Shown: positions 43,590 to 54,235 of the stretch, piece after piece
Position numbering within the stretch: the stretch's first letter is position 1
Layout of the letters: the number at the start of each line of letters is the position of its first letter
DNA from: Pyropia haitanensis
Lineage: Eukaryota > Rhodophyta > Bangiophyceae > Bangiales > Bangiaceae
Reading direction: 5' to 3'
Assembly: GCA_008729055.1 (NCBI GenBank)
Contig: SDUX01000001.1
Span: forward strand, 2,258,623-2,322,622
Length of the DNA stretch: 64,000 nt
Translations under genes and position numbers: made by a program
The notes under the pieces: generated by a model
Database searches by the model: none
What the model saw: only the letters and a program-made list of their open reading frames with translations
Told to the model about the DNA's origin: nothing

Positions 43590-44786
43590 GCCGCCCTGCT
43601 CCGCCATTTTTGTACGTACTTTGGTACGCGCGGCGCGCTGGCGGTCGCGGCGGCGGTGCCGGGGGGGGGGGGGGGGGGGCGCATCGACGCTGCCGTCTTT
43701 GCCGCCGCCGTCGGCCGCCTGTTTGGGCGCGCCGACGCGGCGGCCGCCCCTGCGGCTGGCGGTGGCGGCGTGGCGGGCGGTGGCGGCGGCGGCGGCGCCG
43801 CCGCCGCCGCCGATGGTGGTGGCGCCGCCGCCGATGGTGGTGGCGCCGCCGCCGATGGTGGTGGCGCCGCCGCCGACGGTGCCAGCGGCGGCGCGGGTGG
43901 CCCCCCCGACGCCGACAGCACGGGCGGGTCGTCTGGGTCGGCGGGGTCCCCCCCCCTCCCCCCTCCTCTATCCGCGGCGCGCGGCGCGCGGGGAGCCCCC
44001 CCCCCCTCCCCCCCCCCCACCGCGACGGACGTGGGGAGCCCCCCCTGGGCGCGCCTGACGTACGCGCTGGCCGTCTGGTCGCTCGCGACGCGGGAGGCGG
44101 CGCTCCGCGCGCGCGCGCTGACGCTCCCCCGCCTCGTCCGGCGGCTCGCGCGGCGGGTGGCGGTCGAGTGGAACGCCGCCACCGCGCCGCCGCTGCTCGC
44201 CATTGCCCGCCGCGACGCGGTCGGCACGTCGGCGTACGTGCTTGCCGTGGCGGCCGTCACGGTGACGCCGCCCGGGGGGGGCGCCGCCCGCCGCGCCGCC
44301 GCGGGAGCCGCCACCCCCGCCGCCGCCGCGGCGGCCGTCGCCGCCACCGCCGACGCGGCCGCCGACGATGGCGCCGTTGCGCTCCTCACCGACGGCTGGT
44401 ACGTGCTGCGCGCGTCGCTCGACGCGCGCCTCGCGGCAGCCGTCCGCCGCGGCCGCCTCGCCATTGGCGACAAGCTGTGCGTCGCGTTTGCCGAGGCGGC
44501 CGCCGCCACCGCCACCGCGTCCGCCACCGCCACCGCCGCCGCCGCCGCCGCCGCGGCGGCGCCGCCGTTTTTCTTTGACGGCCCGCCGGGGGAGCTCGCG
44601 GCCACGGCGCTGGTGGTGCGGTCCAACAACGCGACGCGCGCGCCGTGGCACGCGCGCCTCGGCCGGCGGCGGCACCCGCCGGTGCGGACGCGCCTGGCCG
44701 CGGCGCGGGTGGGGGCGGGGCTGCTGCCGGCGGTGGAGGTGGTCGTGCAGCGGGCGCACCCGCTGAGCTTTCGGGAGGTGCTGGCT

Positions 44787-44856
<70 letters not shown>

Positions 44857-44983
44857 TCATTGTCCGCACCCACGCGGAGGAGGACGTGGCGGTGGCGGCG
44901 GCTGCGGCGGCCGCCGCGGCCGCCCGCGAGGCCGCCGCGGACGCCTATGCGCGTGCGCAAGCGCGGCTGGCGGCGGCGGCGCC

Positions 44984-45014
<31 letters not shown>

Positions 45015-45287
45015 GCGGTCGACGACCTTGCCGCCGCCGCCGCGGCGCCGCCGCCGCCCCGCGACGTGGCCGCCTACGCCGAGGCGCTCGTCTCGGACGT
45101 GGCCGGCCGCGTGTGGGCGCCGGTCGGCCGGTGGGCGCCGCCCGCGGCGGTCGCCGCGGCGCTCGCCACCGAGGGCGCCACCCTCCGGCTGTACGGCGTG
45201 GAGGTGCGCCGCGCGGCGTGGGCGGCGGCGCGGACGGGGGCGGGGTTTGAGCTCCGCCTCCGCCGCGGGTTTCCGGTCGTGCCGCTC

Positions 45288-45326
<39 letters not shown>

Positions 45327-46018
45327 CCCGCGGCGGCGTTTGTGCGCCGCACCGTGACGACCGCCGCGGCGCTGGTCGCGTGGCGGCAGGCCGGCCGCGC
45401 GTGCGGCGTCGACGCGGCGGGGGCCCCCGCGGCCACCGCCGCCGGCGCGGCCGCCGGCGCGGCCGCCCTCGTTGACGGCGCGTTTGTGGTGCTCCACGTG
45501 GGGGGGGAGGGGGACGCCGCCCGCCGGGTGGCCTTCCTCGCCGCCGACCCGTCGCCGGGCGCGCCGGTGCTCGCGGTTGTGCTCGAAGGCGAAACCGCCC
45601 GCGCGCCGCCGCCGCCGCTGCTCGCCGCCGCCGCCGCGACGGTGGCGGCCGCGGCGGCGGCCGCCGCCGCCACCGCCGCCCCTGCCGTCCCCACCGCCGC
45701 CACCCCCGCCGCCACCGCCACCGCCACCACCACCACCACCGCCACCGCCACCACCACCACCGCCACCACCACCACCACCACCACCACCGCCGCCGCCGCC
45801 GCCACCACCACCGGCAGCGGGCGCACCCGACCGGCGGCGGCGGCGCCGCCCCCCCCCCCCTGGGGCGTCGTCGCCGTGCGGGACCTGGACGCTGGCGCCG
45901 CCGACGGCGAGATGGTCCTCGCCGCGTCCACGCGGCGGACGCACTGGCTCGGCGCCGCCGACCTGCGCCGCCGCGCCGCCGCGGAAGCACGCGCCGTGGC
46001 ACGCCGGGGGGGGGGGGG

Positions 46019-46050
<32 letters not shown>

Positions 46051-46067
46051 AGGTGCCGCCGCCGGTG

Positions 46068-46113
<46 letters not shown>

Positions 46114-46189
46114 GCCAGTGCCGGCCGCGCCGGCGGCGCCGCCGTGCGCGGCGGCCGCGCCGTCGTCCGCCGCGGTGGACGGCGCGCCG

Positions 46190-46220
<31 letters not shown>

Positions 46221-46234
46221 CACCGCCGCCACCG

Positions 46235-46276
<42 letters not shown>

Positions 46277-46438
46277 ACGCCGTGGGCGGACCTGGCCGCC
46301 GCGGCGGCGGCGGTGGCGGCGCGCTTTGCCGGCGCCCCCGCCGACGCGGCGCTGTCGCGCGAGGCGGTGGTGGCGGTCGCGGCGGGCCGGGCGCCGTCGG
46401 TGGGGCGGTACGTGCTGGGCAGCCAGCTCGGGCCGTGA
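37328..46438 (+). CDS. BRCA2: BRCA2 homolog with a 19-residue BRC minisatellite
   Basis: Mediator of homologous recombination that loads RAD51 on single-stranded DNA. About 3,037 codons, apparently intronless. From ATG 37328: Ala/Gly-rich disordered region; an RS/PSPS stretch at about residues 645-715; and a second disordered part (ADADDIDAFSQPP). The array of 18 FxTAxG units follows (residues ~1368-1708), then an FRAPRRAGRPR motif. The DNA-binding part has WARLTYALAVWSLATREAAL then LVRRLARRVAVEWNAA (helical domain end) and LLTDGWYVLRASLDARL, then GRLAIGDKLCVAFAE (OB1). Next are RSNNATRAPWHARLG, VVVQRAHPLSFREVL, a poly-Gly tract, a helical tower-like segment and RLYGVEVRRAAWAAARTGAG. The end is SVGRYVLGSQLGP. 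Frame changes lie near C-runs at ~43047 and ~43232 and a G-run at 46007-46019. Human BRCA2 is 3,418 residues. Confidence 0.88.
39268..39460 (+). repeat. RS-type coding repeat within BRCA2 (AGCCGC units)
   Basis: Tandem AGCCGC/AGCCCC units encode alternating Arg-Ser then Pro-Ser, in frame with the BRCA2 ORF (HRHRSRSRSWSPGRGRSHRR and following). Confidence 0.85.
41429..42451 (+). repeat. 57-bp minisatellite encoding 18 BRC-like (FxTAxG) units
   Basis: Eighteen head-to-tail 19-residue units of the form GFTTAAGGALPPPAGGGGS. By eye 17 keep the F-x-T-A-[AS]-G core, with x = A, R, P, T or M; unit 5 is degenerate (SPTAAAG). First units are more diverged (one is FATASGRAL, closest to classical BRC); the last nine are nearly identical. 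The FxTA core is what BRC repeats insert into RAD51. Confidence 0.92.
42071..42412 (+). repeat. 114-bp higher-order repeat inside the BRC array (three copies)
   Basis: A dimer of two 57-bp units (PLP-type then PPP-type spacer) starts at 42071, 42185 and 42299, nearly identical across copies. Confidence 0.88.
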
Positions 46439-47237
46439 GGGGGGGGGGGGGGGGGGAGGCGGCAAGGCACGTGGGGGCGGCAGCGCACGTGGGGGCGGCG
46501 TGGGGTGGGCAGGTGGGGGGGGGGGGGTGGTGGGTATAGGGAGGGGGGGGATGAGTTGGGTGTCGTGGGGGGTGAGGCGGAGCTGGAGTGGTTGGGCGGT
46601 GGTGTGGATTGTGAGGGGTTGGCGTCATGGACGGTGGAGTGGGTGGGTCACACGGTTGATGCGGGGGCTCGAGTTGAACGCGTATCGATGCGTTTGGTGT
46701 GCGTAGCGACGAGCGCTGTGTGGTAGGGTGCGCGTCGAGGGTGCGTGTAGGTGAAGGGGTGGAACCAGAGCTGGGACGCGTGCACGACACCGCATCCGTG
46801 CTACATCGTGCGATTGGTCGTTGCTCACACCAGTCTGATGGTTCTTGGAGGCGCTCGCAACGCGGCAAAAGCGCCTGCACGTAACATTCTTCATCCCTCG
46901 TTGACACCCATGCACAAGGACCGTACTGTACGTGGTGAAAAGTGCTCTTGTGATGACGGCTGCACCCTCCTGTCCGTCGCCTGATGGGAGGATGCCGTTG
47001 GTATCATGCACAACACGCCAACGTCACCAAAGATCCAAGTGACCGTTGGCAGGCGCAGACGTGAGTCAGATCAATGTCATTGTCCAGTCAAAGGTAAACG
47101 TTTAATAGAGATGGAGGTCAACACCACACACACACACTCACAGCCGACGGCGGTGGACCAACACAGACGACAATGGATATATGCAGCACTGGCGCACGGG
47201 CGCGCGCCAGCGCAGACGAACCCTAGCGCGGCACCGC
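46439..47237. other. Convergent intergenic region, BRCA2 and triple-CHRD genes
   Basis: A G-run directly follows the BRCA2 stop (46438-46456). Two CACGTG palindromes lie at 46468-46473 and 46486-46491. From ~46680 the DNA is AT-richer, with GTACTGTAC at 46923-46931 and an ATTAAA on the minus strand at 47101-47106 that could serve as the CHRD gene's polyadenylation signal. No gene seen. Confidence 0.55.
47101..47106 (-). terminator. Possible polyadenylation signal ATTAAA for the CHRD gene
   Basis: ATTAAA on the coding strand about 130 nt past the CHRD stop codon; a common variant of AATAAA. Position only. Confidence 0.35.
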
Positions 47238-48473
47238 CTAGACGACCGAGGCCAGCTGGCCGCGCAACTCGCCCGCGCGGAACGCTTGCGAGTGGATGTC
47301 CGAGTAGATCATGCCCATCCGCAGCTCGTCCACGAGCGTGTCGTTGAAGCGGAACGTGTTCTTCGACAGCATAAAGTCGCCGGCCGTGTCGTCCATCGAC
47401 TTGTCCGCGACGAGCTCCCGCACGCGCGGGCCGGCGCCGTCGGCGGGGCCATTGTGCAGGTGGGTGCCCATGGCCAGGTCCACCGCCACCTCGGCCGACA
47501 GCATCGAAAAGGAGCCCGTCACGGCAATCGTGTTGGGGAAGAAGTACTCGGCCGTCACGCCGCCCGTCGCGTCCGAGCCCATCGCCGGCGGGTTGACCGC
47601 CCCCGGCGTCAGGAGGGTGGTGTAGGCCGACGACGAGGCGGCCGACAGCACCTGCCCGCGGAGCTCACCCGTCGGCAGCTTAAGTGAGTGCACGTCCATG
47701 TACACGCCACGGTTCTTCATCATCATGAGGAACTCGGCGGTGGGCATGTACGTGTTCTTGTCCGCCGTGTAAAACGCGGTCGTGTTGTTGTCGCTCAGCG
47801 TCGGCTGCAGCTCAAAGATGCGCTGCCCGTTGGTGCCCGTCAGCCCAATGTGGAAGTGGTTGCCGTTGGCCAGGTTGAGCGCCAGCGGCGACGACAGCCC
47901 CTGCCACGAGCCGGTGACGATCATCGCGCCCGTCGGCATCAGCTCCACAATGATGCCCCCAAACGCAGAGCTCATCGTCGGCGGGTTGGTAAACGCCGAC
48001 GACAGCGACGCGGACATGGTCTTGGCGCCCGCCACCGCCGGCACCAGCTGGCCGCGCAGCTCCGAGCCGACGAGGAGGTAAAACTCGCGCGCCTCGAGCA
48101 GCATCACCTGCCGTGCGCTCAGCTTCATCATGGCCTTGCCCTCCCCACTCTTGTGGCCCGCCCCAAACTTGGTCGCGTACGTCACGCTAAACTGCTCGTG
48201 GCCGTTGCGGCCCGCCCACGCGGCGTACAGGCCAACCGACTTGACGCCGGCGGCGAGGCCGCGGAAGTGAAACTTGATCGTCAGCATCATGCTGTCGCTG
48301 TCGTACGAGCCCGTCACGGTGCCCGTGCCGAGCGCATTGACGGGCGGGACCATCTGGTGGCCCGACAGGTAGCCAATGTAGTTGCCCGCGTGCGCGGCGG
48401 TCGCCGTCGTTGCCGCCGATGCGGCCACGGCGAGCGCCGCCACCGCCGCGGCGGCCAGCTTGGTGAACGCCAT
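47238..48473 (-). CDS. Secreted protein with three tandem CHRD domains
   Basis: CHRD domains were first described in Chordin and occur in secreted proteins of many organisms; the role here is unknown. ATG at 48473 gives a signal peptide (MAFTKLAAAAVAALAVAASA, cleavage likely near ATAAHAG). Three repeats follow, each starting with a strand carrying a PP motif and ending in GELRGQ-like: GYLSGHQMVPPVNALGTGTV ... VGSELRGQLVPA; SSAFTNPPTMSSAFGGIIVE ... LPTGELRGQVLSA; LLTPGAVNPPAMGSDATGGV ... FRAGELRGQLASVV. Conserved internal His (NHFHIG, THLHNG) fit the family. Length 411 residues, intronless, unbroken, with low Ala/Gly content compared with neighbours. A TATA box lies 143 bp upstream. Confidence 0.93.
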   Translation of the reverse strand: MAFTKLAAAAVAALAVAASAATTATAAHAGNYIGYLSGHQMVPPVNALGTGTVTGSYDSDSMMLTIKFHFRGLAAGVKSVGLYAAWAGRNGHEQFSVTYATKFGAGHKSGEGKAMMKLSARQVMLLEAREFYLLVGSELRGQLVPAVAGAKTMSASLSSAFTNPPTMSSAFGGIIVELMPTGAMIVTGSWQGLSSPLALNLANGNHFHIGLTGTNGQRIFELQPTLSDNNTTAFYTADKNTYMPTAEFLMMMKNRGVYMDVHSLKLPTGELRGQVLSAASSSAYTTLLTPGAVNPPAMGSDATGGVTAEYFFPNTIAVTGSFSMLSAEVAVDLAMGTHLHNGPADGAGPRVRELVADKSMDDTAGDFMLSKNTFRFNDTLVDELRMGMIYSDIHSQAFRAGELRGQLASVV

Positions 48474-48615
48474 CGTGGGGGGAGGAGGGGAGGCAGGACA
48501 CGCGCGGCCGGTCGACGGTGGTGGCGGGGGGGGAGGCGGTGAGGCGGCGGTCGTTTGCTGGCGTATGCTGCTGTGCGCTGTCGATCGTGGTCGGAAGGCG
48601 GCGCCCGTGCTCCTC

Positions 48616-48621
48616 TATATA
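48616..48621 (-). promoter_or_regulatory. TATA box of the CHRD gene
   Basis: AGTATATAGAGG reads on the coding strand about 143 bp upstream of the ATG, in GC-rich surroundings where such a stretch stands out. A TSS ~30 bp downstream would give a 5'UTR of roughly 110 nt. Confidence 0.55.
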
Positions 48622-51183
48622 CTCATGCCTGCCGCCGACCGCCGCCTCCACCTCGGGTGCCCGCCGCGGCGGCGCGCGGCCGCCGCCCGCGCCCGCCGGC
48701 GTGCCGCTGCCGCCAGCGGGTGGCGTCCGCGGGATCCCGCCGCCGCCCCCGCGTGCAAGTCGCGCGGCGCGCGTGCAAGTGGTGGCACACGCCCGCCGCG
48801 CGCAGCGCCGTCGCCCACCCCCCCACCCCCGCCCTCCCTCTCCCTTCGCCCGCCCCGCAGCCCAGCTGTCGCGTCCCTGGGCCGGGCCGAGGACGGTGGC
48901 AGACACCCTACAGGCCCCACGGGCGGCGAAACGTGGTTGTGGGGGCACACTGGGTGGAAAGGGGGACCCGCCGGGGGCGCAGGCGCGATGGAGGACCCAA
49001 CTCTCCCAGGCGATGCGAGGACGCGGACCGTCAGCCACGACGGGCGACACCCAGCAGACCCCACCAGGAGGACCGGCCGACTCTCAGCACTGTGGGAGGA
49101 GGGGCGGCGGCGGTGGCGGCCGAGGAGGCGCCCCCGCCGCCGGCCGTGGAGGAAGCGAAGAGCGAAACGGTAGGCCCGGCAACGAGACCCGCCCGCTTCC
49201 TGCAGCCCCCCCCGCCGTGGCCGCCACACGCCCGATCAGGCCGGTCGGCGTGCCACCTCGGCGGTGGTGGGTGGACGCCCTCCATACAATCGCAGACGGG
49301 GCCGCGGCCGGCACTTGAGGCCATAGGGCCGCTGGAGCGCGACTGGATGCGCAAAACGGGATAGGCGGATGCTCCCCCCCGGCTCACGTCCAGGCACGTG
49401 CCCACAAGTCACTGTGAGCCGCGCCGTACGCGCTGTAACCCTCACGGGCGCGGGCGGCAGCGCCCGGCGAACCCGCCCGTATCTAGTTAGGCACGCGACA
49501 CCCTGCATTGGTTTGGAGCGGCACACACGTGAGAGGGTTTGGGACGCGTGTCGCGGGTGGGTTTGAGGGCTTGCGCCTGTCGCAGCGCCGATCGCGGTCG
49601 CGGCGCGTCGCTGACAGCAGCGGCGCCCTTGCCCGCCCGTCGCGGTCGAGCTGGCCCTGCCGGGGTGCGTGGGGTGGCGCCTGCCCGGTAGCACCCCGGC
49701 AAGGGGTAGATCTGGGGGCTTCGCCCGCCCATGCGCGGCGCGGCACAAAGGACCCGCGCCGCCGCCCGCGGCGCGTGCCGCGGAGGCGGCCGCCCGCGCG
49801 GGCAAGCCCACCCGCGCATGCAAAGGACGAATCGGTTGCCGCATCCGGCTGCGACCACGACACCGTCTGCCGGTTGGGCGGGCGCACCCCGGCTCCGCCG
49901 GCGGAAATCCGATGGAACCGCCCACCAGGCGGTAGCGATCAATTGTGGAGAAATGGCACGCCCGCGCGCGTGCTCGGGCAGGCACACCCCAGAAGATCTG
50001 TGGGCCACGACACATGCGAGCAGCACGTGCTGGGCGCACTTCCTGGCTCGTTTCTCTCGTGTTGCATGCGAATGGGCTTGTCTGGCATTGATTATTGACG
50101 CACACGGCATTTGGGATCATTTGGTACTGCTATCGTCAATCTGCCAGCTATCGCACCGTGTCTCGATTGTGGGCAATGACGGAGCGTCAGGGGGTTGGGG
50201 GGGGGGAAGGGGCGCGGACTCCGGTGCCGACAAGCCCCACCGGCCCTCGACTGTGGTGGGCGTGCGAGGGTGAGGACAAGGCGCCCCACGCGTGTGGGTG
50301 AGATGAGGGGGGGGTGATGATGGGCGGCAGAGGGGAGGGGAAAAAGAAAAGTAGTGGGCAACCCAACCGTCTGCCTGGAGCTTGCAGCAAGAGGCCGGGG
50401 AGCCAGAGAGACCAGGACAAACAAGCTCCTGTCCTCTTGTGAGCGGGGGTGTGACAGAGGGGGCAGTCTGCTTGCAGTGTGCGTCCCCACGCTGCGCCCC
50501 ACGCCCTCGCCACCAACTTTCGGAACCACCAGACATTGGGCGATGCCTGGCCCGTCTGATATCTTTGGCAGTGCGTCGATGACCGCCCCCCTGAACAGTA
50601 AAAAAAAAAACAGTGCCGACGCCGGTGCAACGGCCAGCACTACCTACGCAGAACATCCCTCCCACACAAATTACCCGGCCAACGAACCCCCCCCGCAGCA
50701 TACCGCCCGCCACTCCCCCGCTCCCCCTTACCTGTCGGCCGACCGCACCACCGACAAACAGTACTCGCCGCCGCCACCGCCACCAACGAGACCCTCCCCC
50801 CCTCCTACAAGCCGGCGACAGAGGGTCGACCCCCGCCAAGCAACAGCCACTACCGCCGCCGCCGCCATCGGCGTGCCCCCACGCGGGAAATCGCCCGGTC
50901 CCACAAAGACGCCTGCATCCAAACTCCGCCAGCATCCACCCCCCACCCCCCCAAAGCGCCACCGCCCCGTGCACAACCGTCGCCGCCGTCACCGCCGCTC
51001 CCGCCACCACCCCCAACCACTGACGCCAACACCACCTCCACGCCCACCAAACGCCGCCGCCGCGGCCACACTCCCCTGCCAAAAACAGCATCCCCGCCGC
51101 CGTGGCCGACCTGCCCCCCTCCATCCACAAAACGAACAGCCAACGGCCGTCGCCGCTCCCCTCCACAGACAGTCGCCCCCGCT
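48622..51183. other. Intergenic stretch without a supported gene
   Basis: CHRD 5' flank, then 49370-50330 of unusual mixed composition lacking the typical homopolymers, then 50590-51180 which is C/A-rich on the + strand with an A-run at 50601-50610. Several open frames occur, none recognisable. Confidence 0.5.
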
Positions 51184-51312
51184 TTGTCCGCCATGGCGGC
51201 CGCCGACCACAAAAATAGAAACGACGCTCACGCCGCTATCGTCCACACCCGCCCCCCCCTCCGCGTCTCCACTGACTACTGCCACGACCGCCGGGAAAAG
51301 GAGGACACCACC

Positions 51313-51475
51313 GATGTCGCCGTCGCCGTCGCCGTCGCTATCATCGTCGCCGTCGCCACCGTTGTCGCCGTCGCCACCGTCGACGCCATCGCCACCATTG
51401 TCACCGTCGCCACCGTCGACGCCACCGTCCCCACCGTCAATGCCGCCGCCGTCGCCGCCGTCGCCACCGTCAACG
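51313..51475. repeat. GTCGCC/ACCGTC-type minisatellite
   Basis: Irregular tandem repeat built from GTCGCCACCGTCGACGCC-like units, with CATCGCC variants. On the minus strand it reads as an acidic Asp/Gly repeat in one frame. Confidence 0.75.
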
Positions 51476-51483
51476 CGCGCCGC

Positions 51484-52150
51484 CGGTGGGTGTGCGGCGT
51501 CGACAAGGCAGACGATCGTTTCGGGTGGCGCGTCGTCCTGCCCCCCCCCCTCACCGGCCGGCCGCCCCCCACGAACAACGCATCGCCAGCGCCCCCCCCC
51601 CCTCTCAGCCCTCCCCCCACACACAAACAAGAGAACAAAACAAAAACAAGAGGGGAGGTCACCACACACCACCCAACCGGGGAGGACCCAGAAGGCCGGG
51701 ACGCCCGGTGCACCCCCCCCCCCCCCCGCCCCTACCTCGATGAGGTGCACGTACACCGCGGCGGGGGGGGTGGCCGCCGCGAGCGTCCCGCAGGAGGGGG
51801 GGACACGTGCGGGAGAGGGCGTCGAGGGCCACCCGCGCGAGGGTGGGGGGGGGGGGCGCCGTCGGCCGCCGGCAGCGGCGGCGGTGGTGGTGGCCGTGGC
51901 GGTGGCGGCGGTTGGGGGCGGGGGGGGGCGGCAACCCCCGCCGCTGGTGGGTGCGGGGGGGGATGGCTGGGGCGGCGGCCGCGGCGGCCAATGCACCCAA
52001 ACCGCCCAGCAGCACGCCCCCCCGTCCGGGGTGAGGGTCCCCCACCGCCGCCGCCGCCGCCCGCCCCCCCGGCGCGGCGGTCGACACTGGGAGGCGCGGG
52101 TGGTGCCGGCCGGCAGGGGGTGCCGCCCGCCCCCGCGCGCACCCCGCCGC
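51484..52150 (-). other. Candidate spliced minus-strand gene, unidentified
   Basis: Non-repetitive protein-like pieces occur in order on the minus strand: LTPDGGACCWAVWVHWPP (near 52040-51985), LARVALDALSRTCPPLL (near 51830), AAVYVHLIE ending at 51736, then DDAPPETIVCLVDAAHPP starting at 51537. A GT-AG intron 51538-51735 (198 bp, phase 0) would join the last two. The pattern (WVG-like strand, LARxL helix, short strand, final helix) faintly recalls proteasome-assembly chaperone 4, but I would not rely on that. Frame changes at homopolymers are needed upstream. Confidence 0.25.
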
Positions 52151-52743
52151 GGCGGGCTCGCCGGCGGCGGCGGCACGCGGGCGGGACTGCCGGCGGCGGC
52201 GGCACGCGGGCGGGGAGAGGCCGCCCGCGCGCGGGGCTGGCGGGCACCGCCGGCGGGCGCGCCGCGCCACGCCGTCGCGTCGCGGCCGCACGGCGGTCAG
52301 CGCCCGCCACCCGGGGTTTCCCCGCAACGAACGAGGACCCGGGGGGGGCGCCCCTGGGACGCGCCGCGTCGGGACGGCCGCCGCGCCTCGGCGGCGGCGT
52401 CGACACGCCGCGGACGTGCCTCCCCTCGCCTCCCGTGCTGTCGCACACCGGGCCTCCCTTTCGCCTCATGTTTCTTCCCCATAGTTCGTCTCTTGCCCGT
52501 CGTCCCCACCCGCTCCCTCCTCTGCCTCACTCCCCTTCCCCCTGCTCCCCCCTCTCCCTCCCGCTCCAACCCCTTCCTTCCCCTGTGTGACCACGCCATG
52601 CCGACGCCCCCCACACTCTTTCGTTTTGTTCCGCCGCCGCCACCGCCGCCCGCACAACGCACGCCGCCCCAGCGGGATTCGGGGCGGTGGACAGCACCGG
52701 CGGCCGCCTCCCCGCGTGCGCGGGCGACGCCACTCCCCAGCGG
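52151..52743. other. Region between the candidate gene and the TRM112 3' end
   Basis: Low-complexity GC repeats to ~52330, then pyrimidine-rich DNA (52420-52600). No supported gene; if no frame shift occurs in TRM112 its frame would run on to 52466. Confidence 0.5.
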
Positions 52744-52849
52744 TTACTCCCCCCCCGCGGCGCCACCGCCCCCCGCCGGGGCCATGGCCGTATCCTCCCC
52801 CCCCCCCCCCCCCGGCGGCAGCCGCGTCACCGCCACCGCCGCCACCGCC

Positions 52850-52880
<31 letters not shown>

Positions 52881-53237
52881 TCGGCAGCGTCAGCGGCGGT
52901 ATCTGCGGCGGTGAGGGCGCCGACGACCATATTGGGGATCCCCCCCGCGATGGTGTACACGCGCCCCCCCGCGGCGAGGGTGCCCTCCAGCACGTGCACC
53001 TCGAGGAGCGCGTGGTGCAGCGCCCGCCACGCGGCGTCGTCGCCCTCGGCGGCGCCAACGCCGCCGCCATCGTCGGCGCGCACGCCCGACGCGGCGGCGT
53101 CGCGGTCCCCGCCGTCGCTGCCGTCGTCGCCGTCGTCGTCGTCGTCGTCTTCCTCCCCCGACGCCCCCGCCTCGTCGTCGTCGCTCATGTCCTCCAACAG
53201 CCCCCCGCCCGGCCCGCCGCCGTCCATCCCGTCGACA

Positions 53238-53275
<38 letters not shown>

Positions 53276-53509
53276 GGCGGCGGCGCCTGGCGGGGGTGCC
53301 ACCGCCGGTGGCTCGGCTGGCAGGCCGTCGGCGGCGCCAACGACGGCGGCGGCGTCGCGGAGGGCGGCCCAGTCCAGCCGCGGCAGCATGTGGCGGAGGA
53401 AGGGGCGGTTGAACGCGACGGGGATGACGGTCGTTTCGGTGGCGGTGAGCGTAAGGGGGAACGTGCGTGTTGCGGGGCAGGCCAGCAAGTTGTGCGTCAG
53501 GAGCCGCAT
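52744..53509 (-). CDS. TRM112: TRM112-like methyltransferase activator with acidic insertion
   Basis: Small hub protein that stabilises methyltransferases acting on tRNA, 18S rRNA and release factor eRF1 (Trm9, Trm11, Bud23, Mtq2 types). ATG at 53509 opens MRLLTHNLLACPATRTFPL, the family's N-terminus, then IPVAFNRPFLRHMLPRLDW. About 115 residues of Ala/Pro and acidic sequence (LLEDMSDDDEAGASGEE, DDDDDDG) are inserted. The family resumes with WRALHHALLEVHVLEGTLAA, GGRVYTIAGGIPNMVV. Of the zinc-binding Cys seen in yeast Trm112 only the first (position 11) remains. The end is uncertain: a run at 52798-52814 probably shifts the frame to the TAA at 52744; otherwise 52466. Head to head with the isochorismatase gene. 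Confidence 0.9.
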
Positions 53510-54235
53510 GGTGGCGGTCGCGCAGGGCGGGTGGGGGGGAAAGGAAGCGAGAGCGAGAGTACAACCGCGGAAACACAAGCAGGCGCAGAAGAGGGGGGAG
53601 TGACGTTGGAAAACTCGAGGGAACAGGGGAGGGGGAGGGGAGGTAGGGCCGAGAAAACGCGAACGGGGGCGTGGAAACGCGAGGGAGATGGGAGCACGGG
53701 ACAGAGACGACGCGGCGACGGGAAGCAGCAGCAGACCAGGGGGACGGGCTGCGCGACGCGGCCGCAGCGCACACGACGGGCAGGAGCGGCCGTCTCCACA
53801 GCTGGTCGGCGCTGGCCACCTGCGGGCACGGCGGCAGCAGGCGCCCCGCGACGGCGCGCCGCAGCGACACAGACGCAGGCGCGCGGACGGATGGGGGCGG
53901 AGCGACGGCAGGCACGGGGCAACGGGCGGGGGCAGCCGCGCGGGGCGGCCGGCGGCGGGCGGGACACGGGCCGCCGCGGCCGCCGCGCCGACGACGAGGG
54001 GCGGGAAACAAAAAAAAAAAAGAAAACGGGCACAAACGAGGGTGCACCCAAAGACGGGGGAAAACTTTCACCATCAGCACGCGGGTGTTTTGGTCAGGGG
54101 ATCGCGTCGGATCAACGAGTCCCCGCTTTCTTGCTGGCCGCTGTGGACACGCTGCGCACCCTGTGTCCCCGACGTGCGCCTCCCCTTCCCCATTTGCGTC
54201 CCGCCCCCCCGGCCCCCCCTCCCCCCTCCGCCGCC
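53510..54235. promoter_or_regulatory. Divergent intergenic region, TRM112 and isochorismatase-family gene
   Basis: 726 bp head-to-head. G-rich next to TRM112, an A-tract (54010-54021) in the middle and C-runs (54202-54225) before the + strand ATG. No gene seen. Confidence 0.55.
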
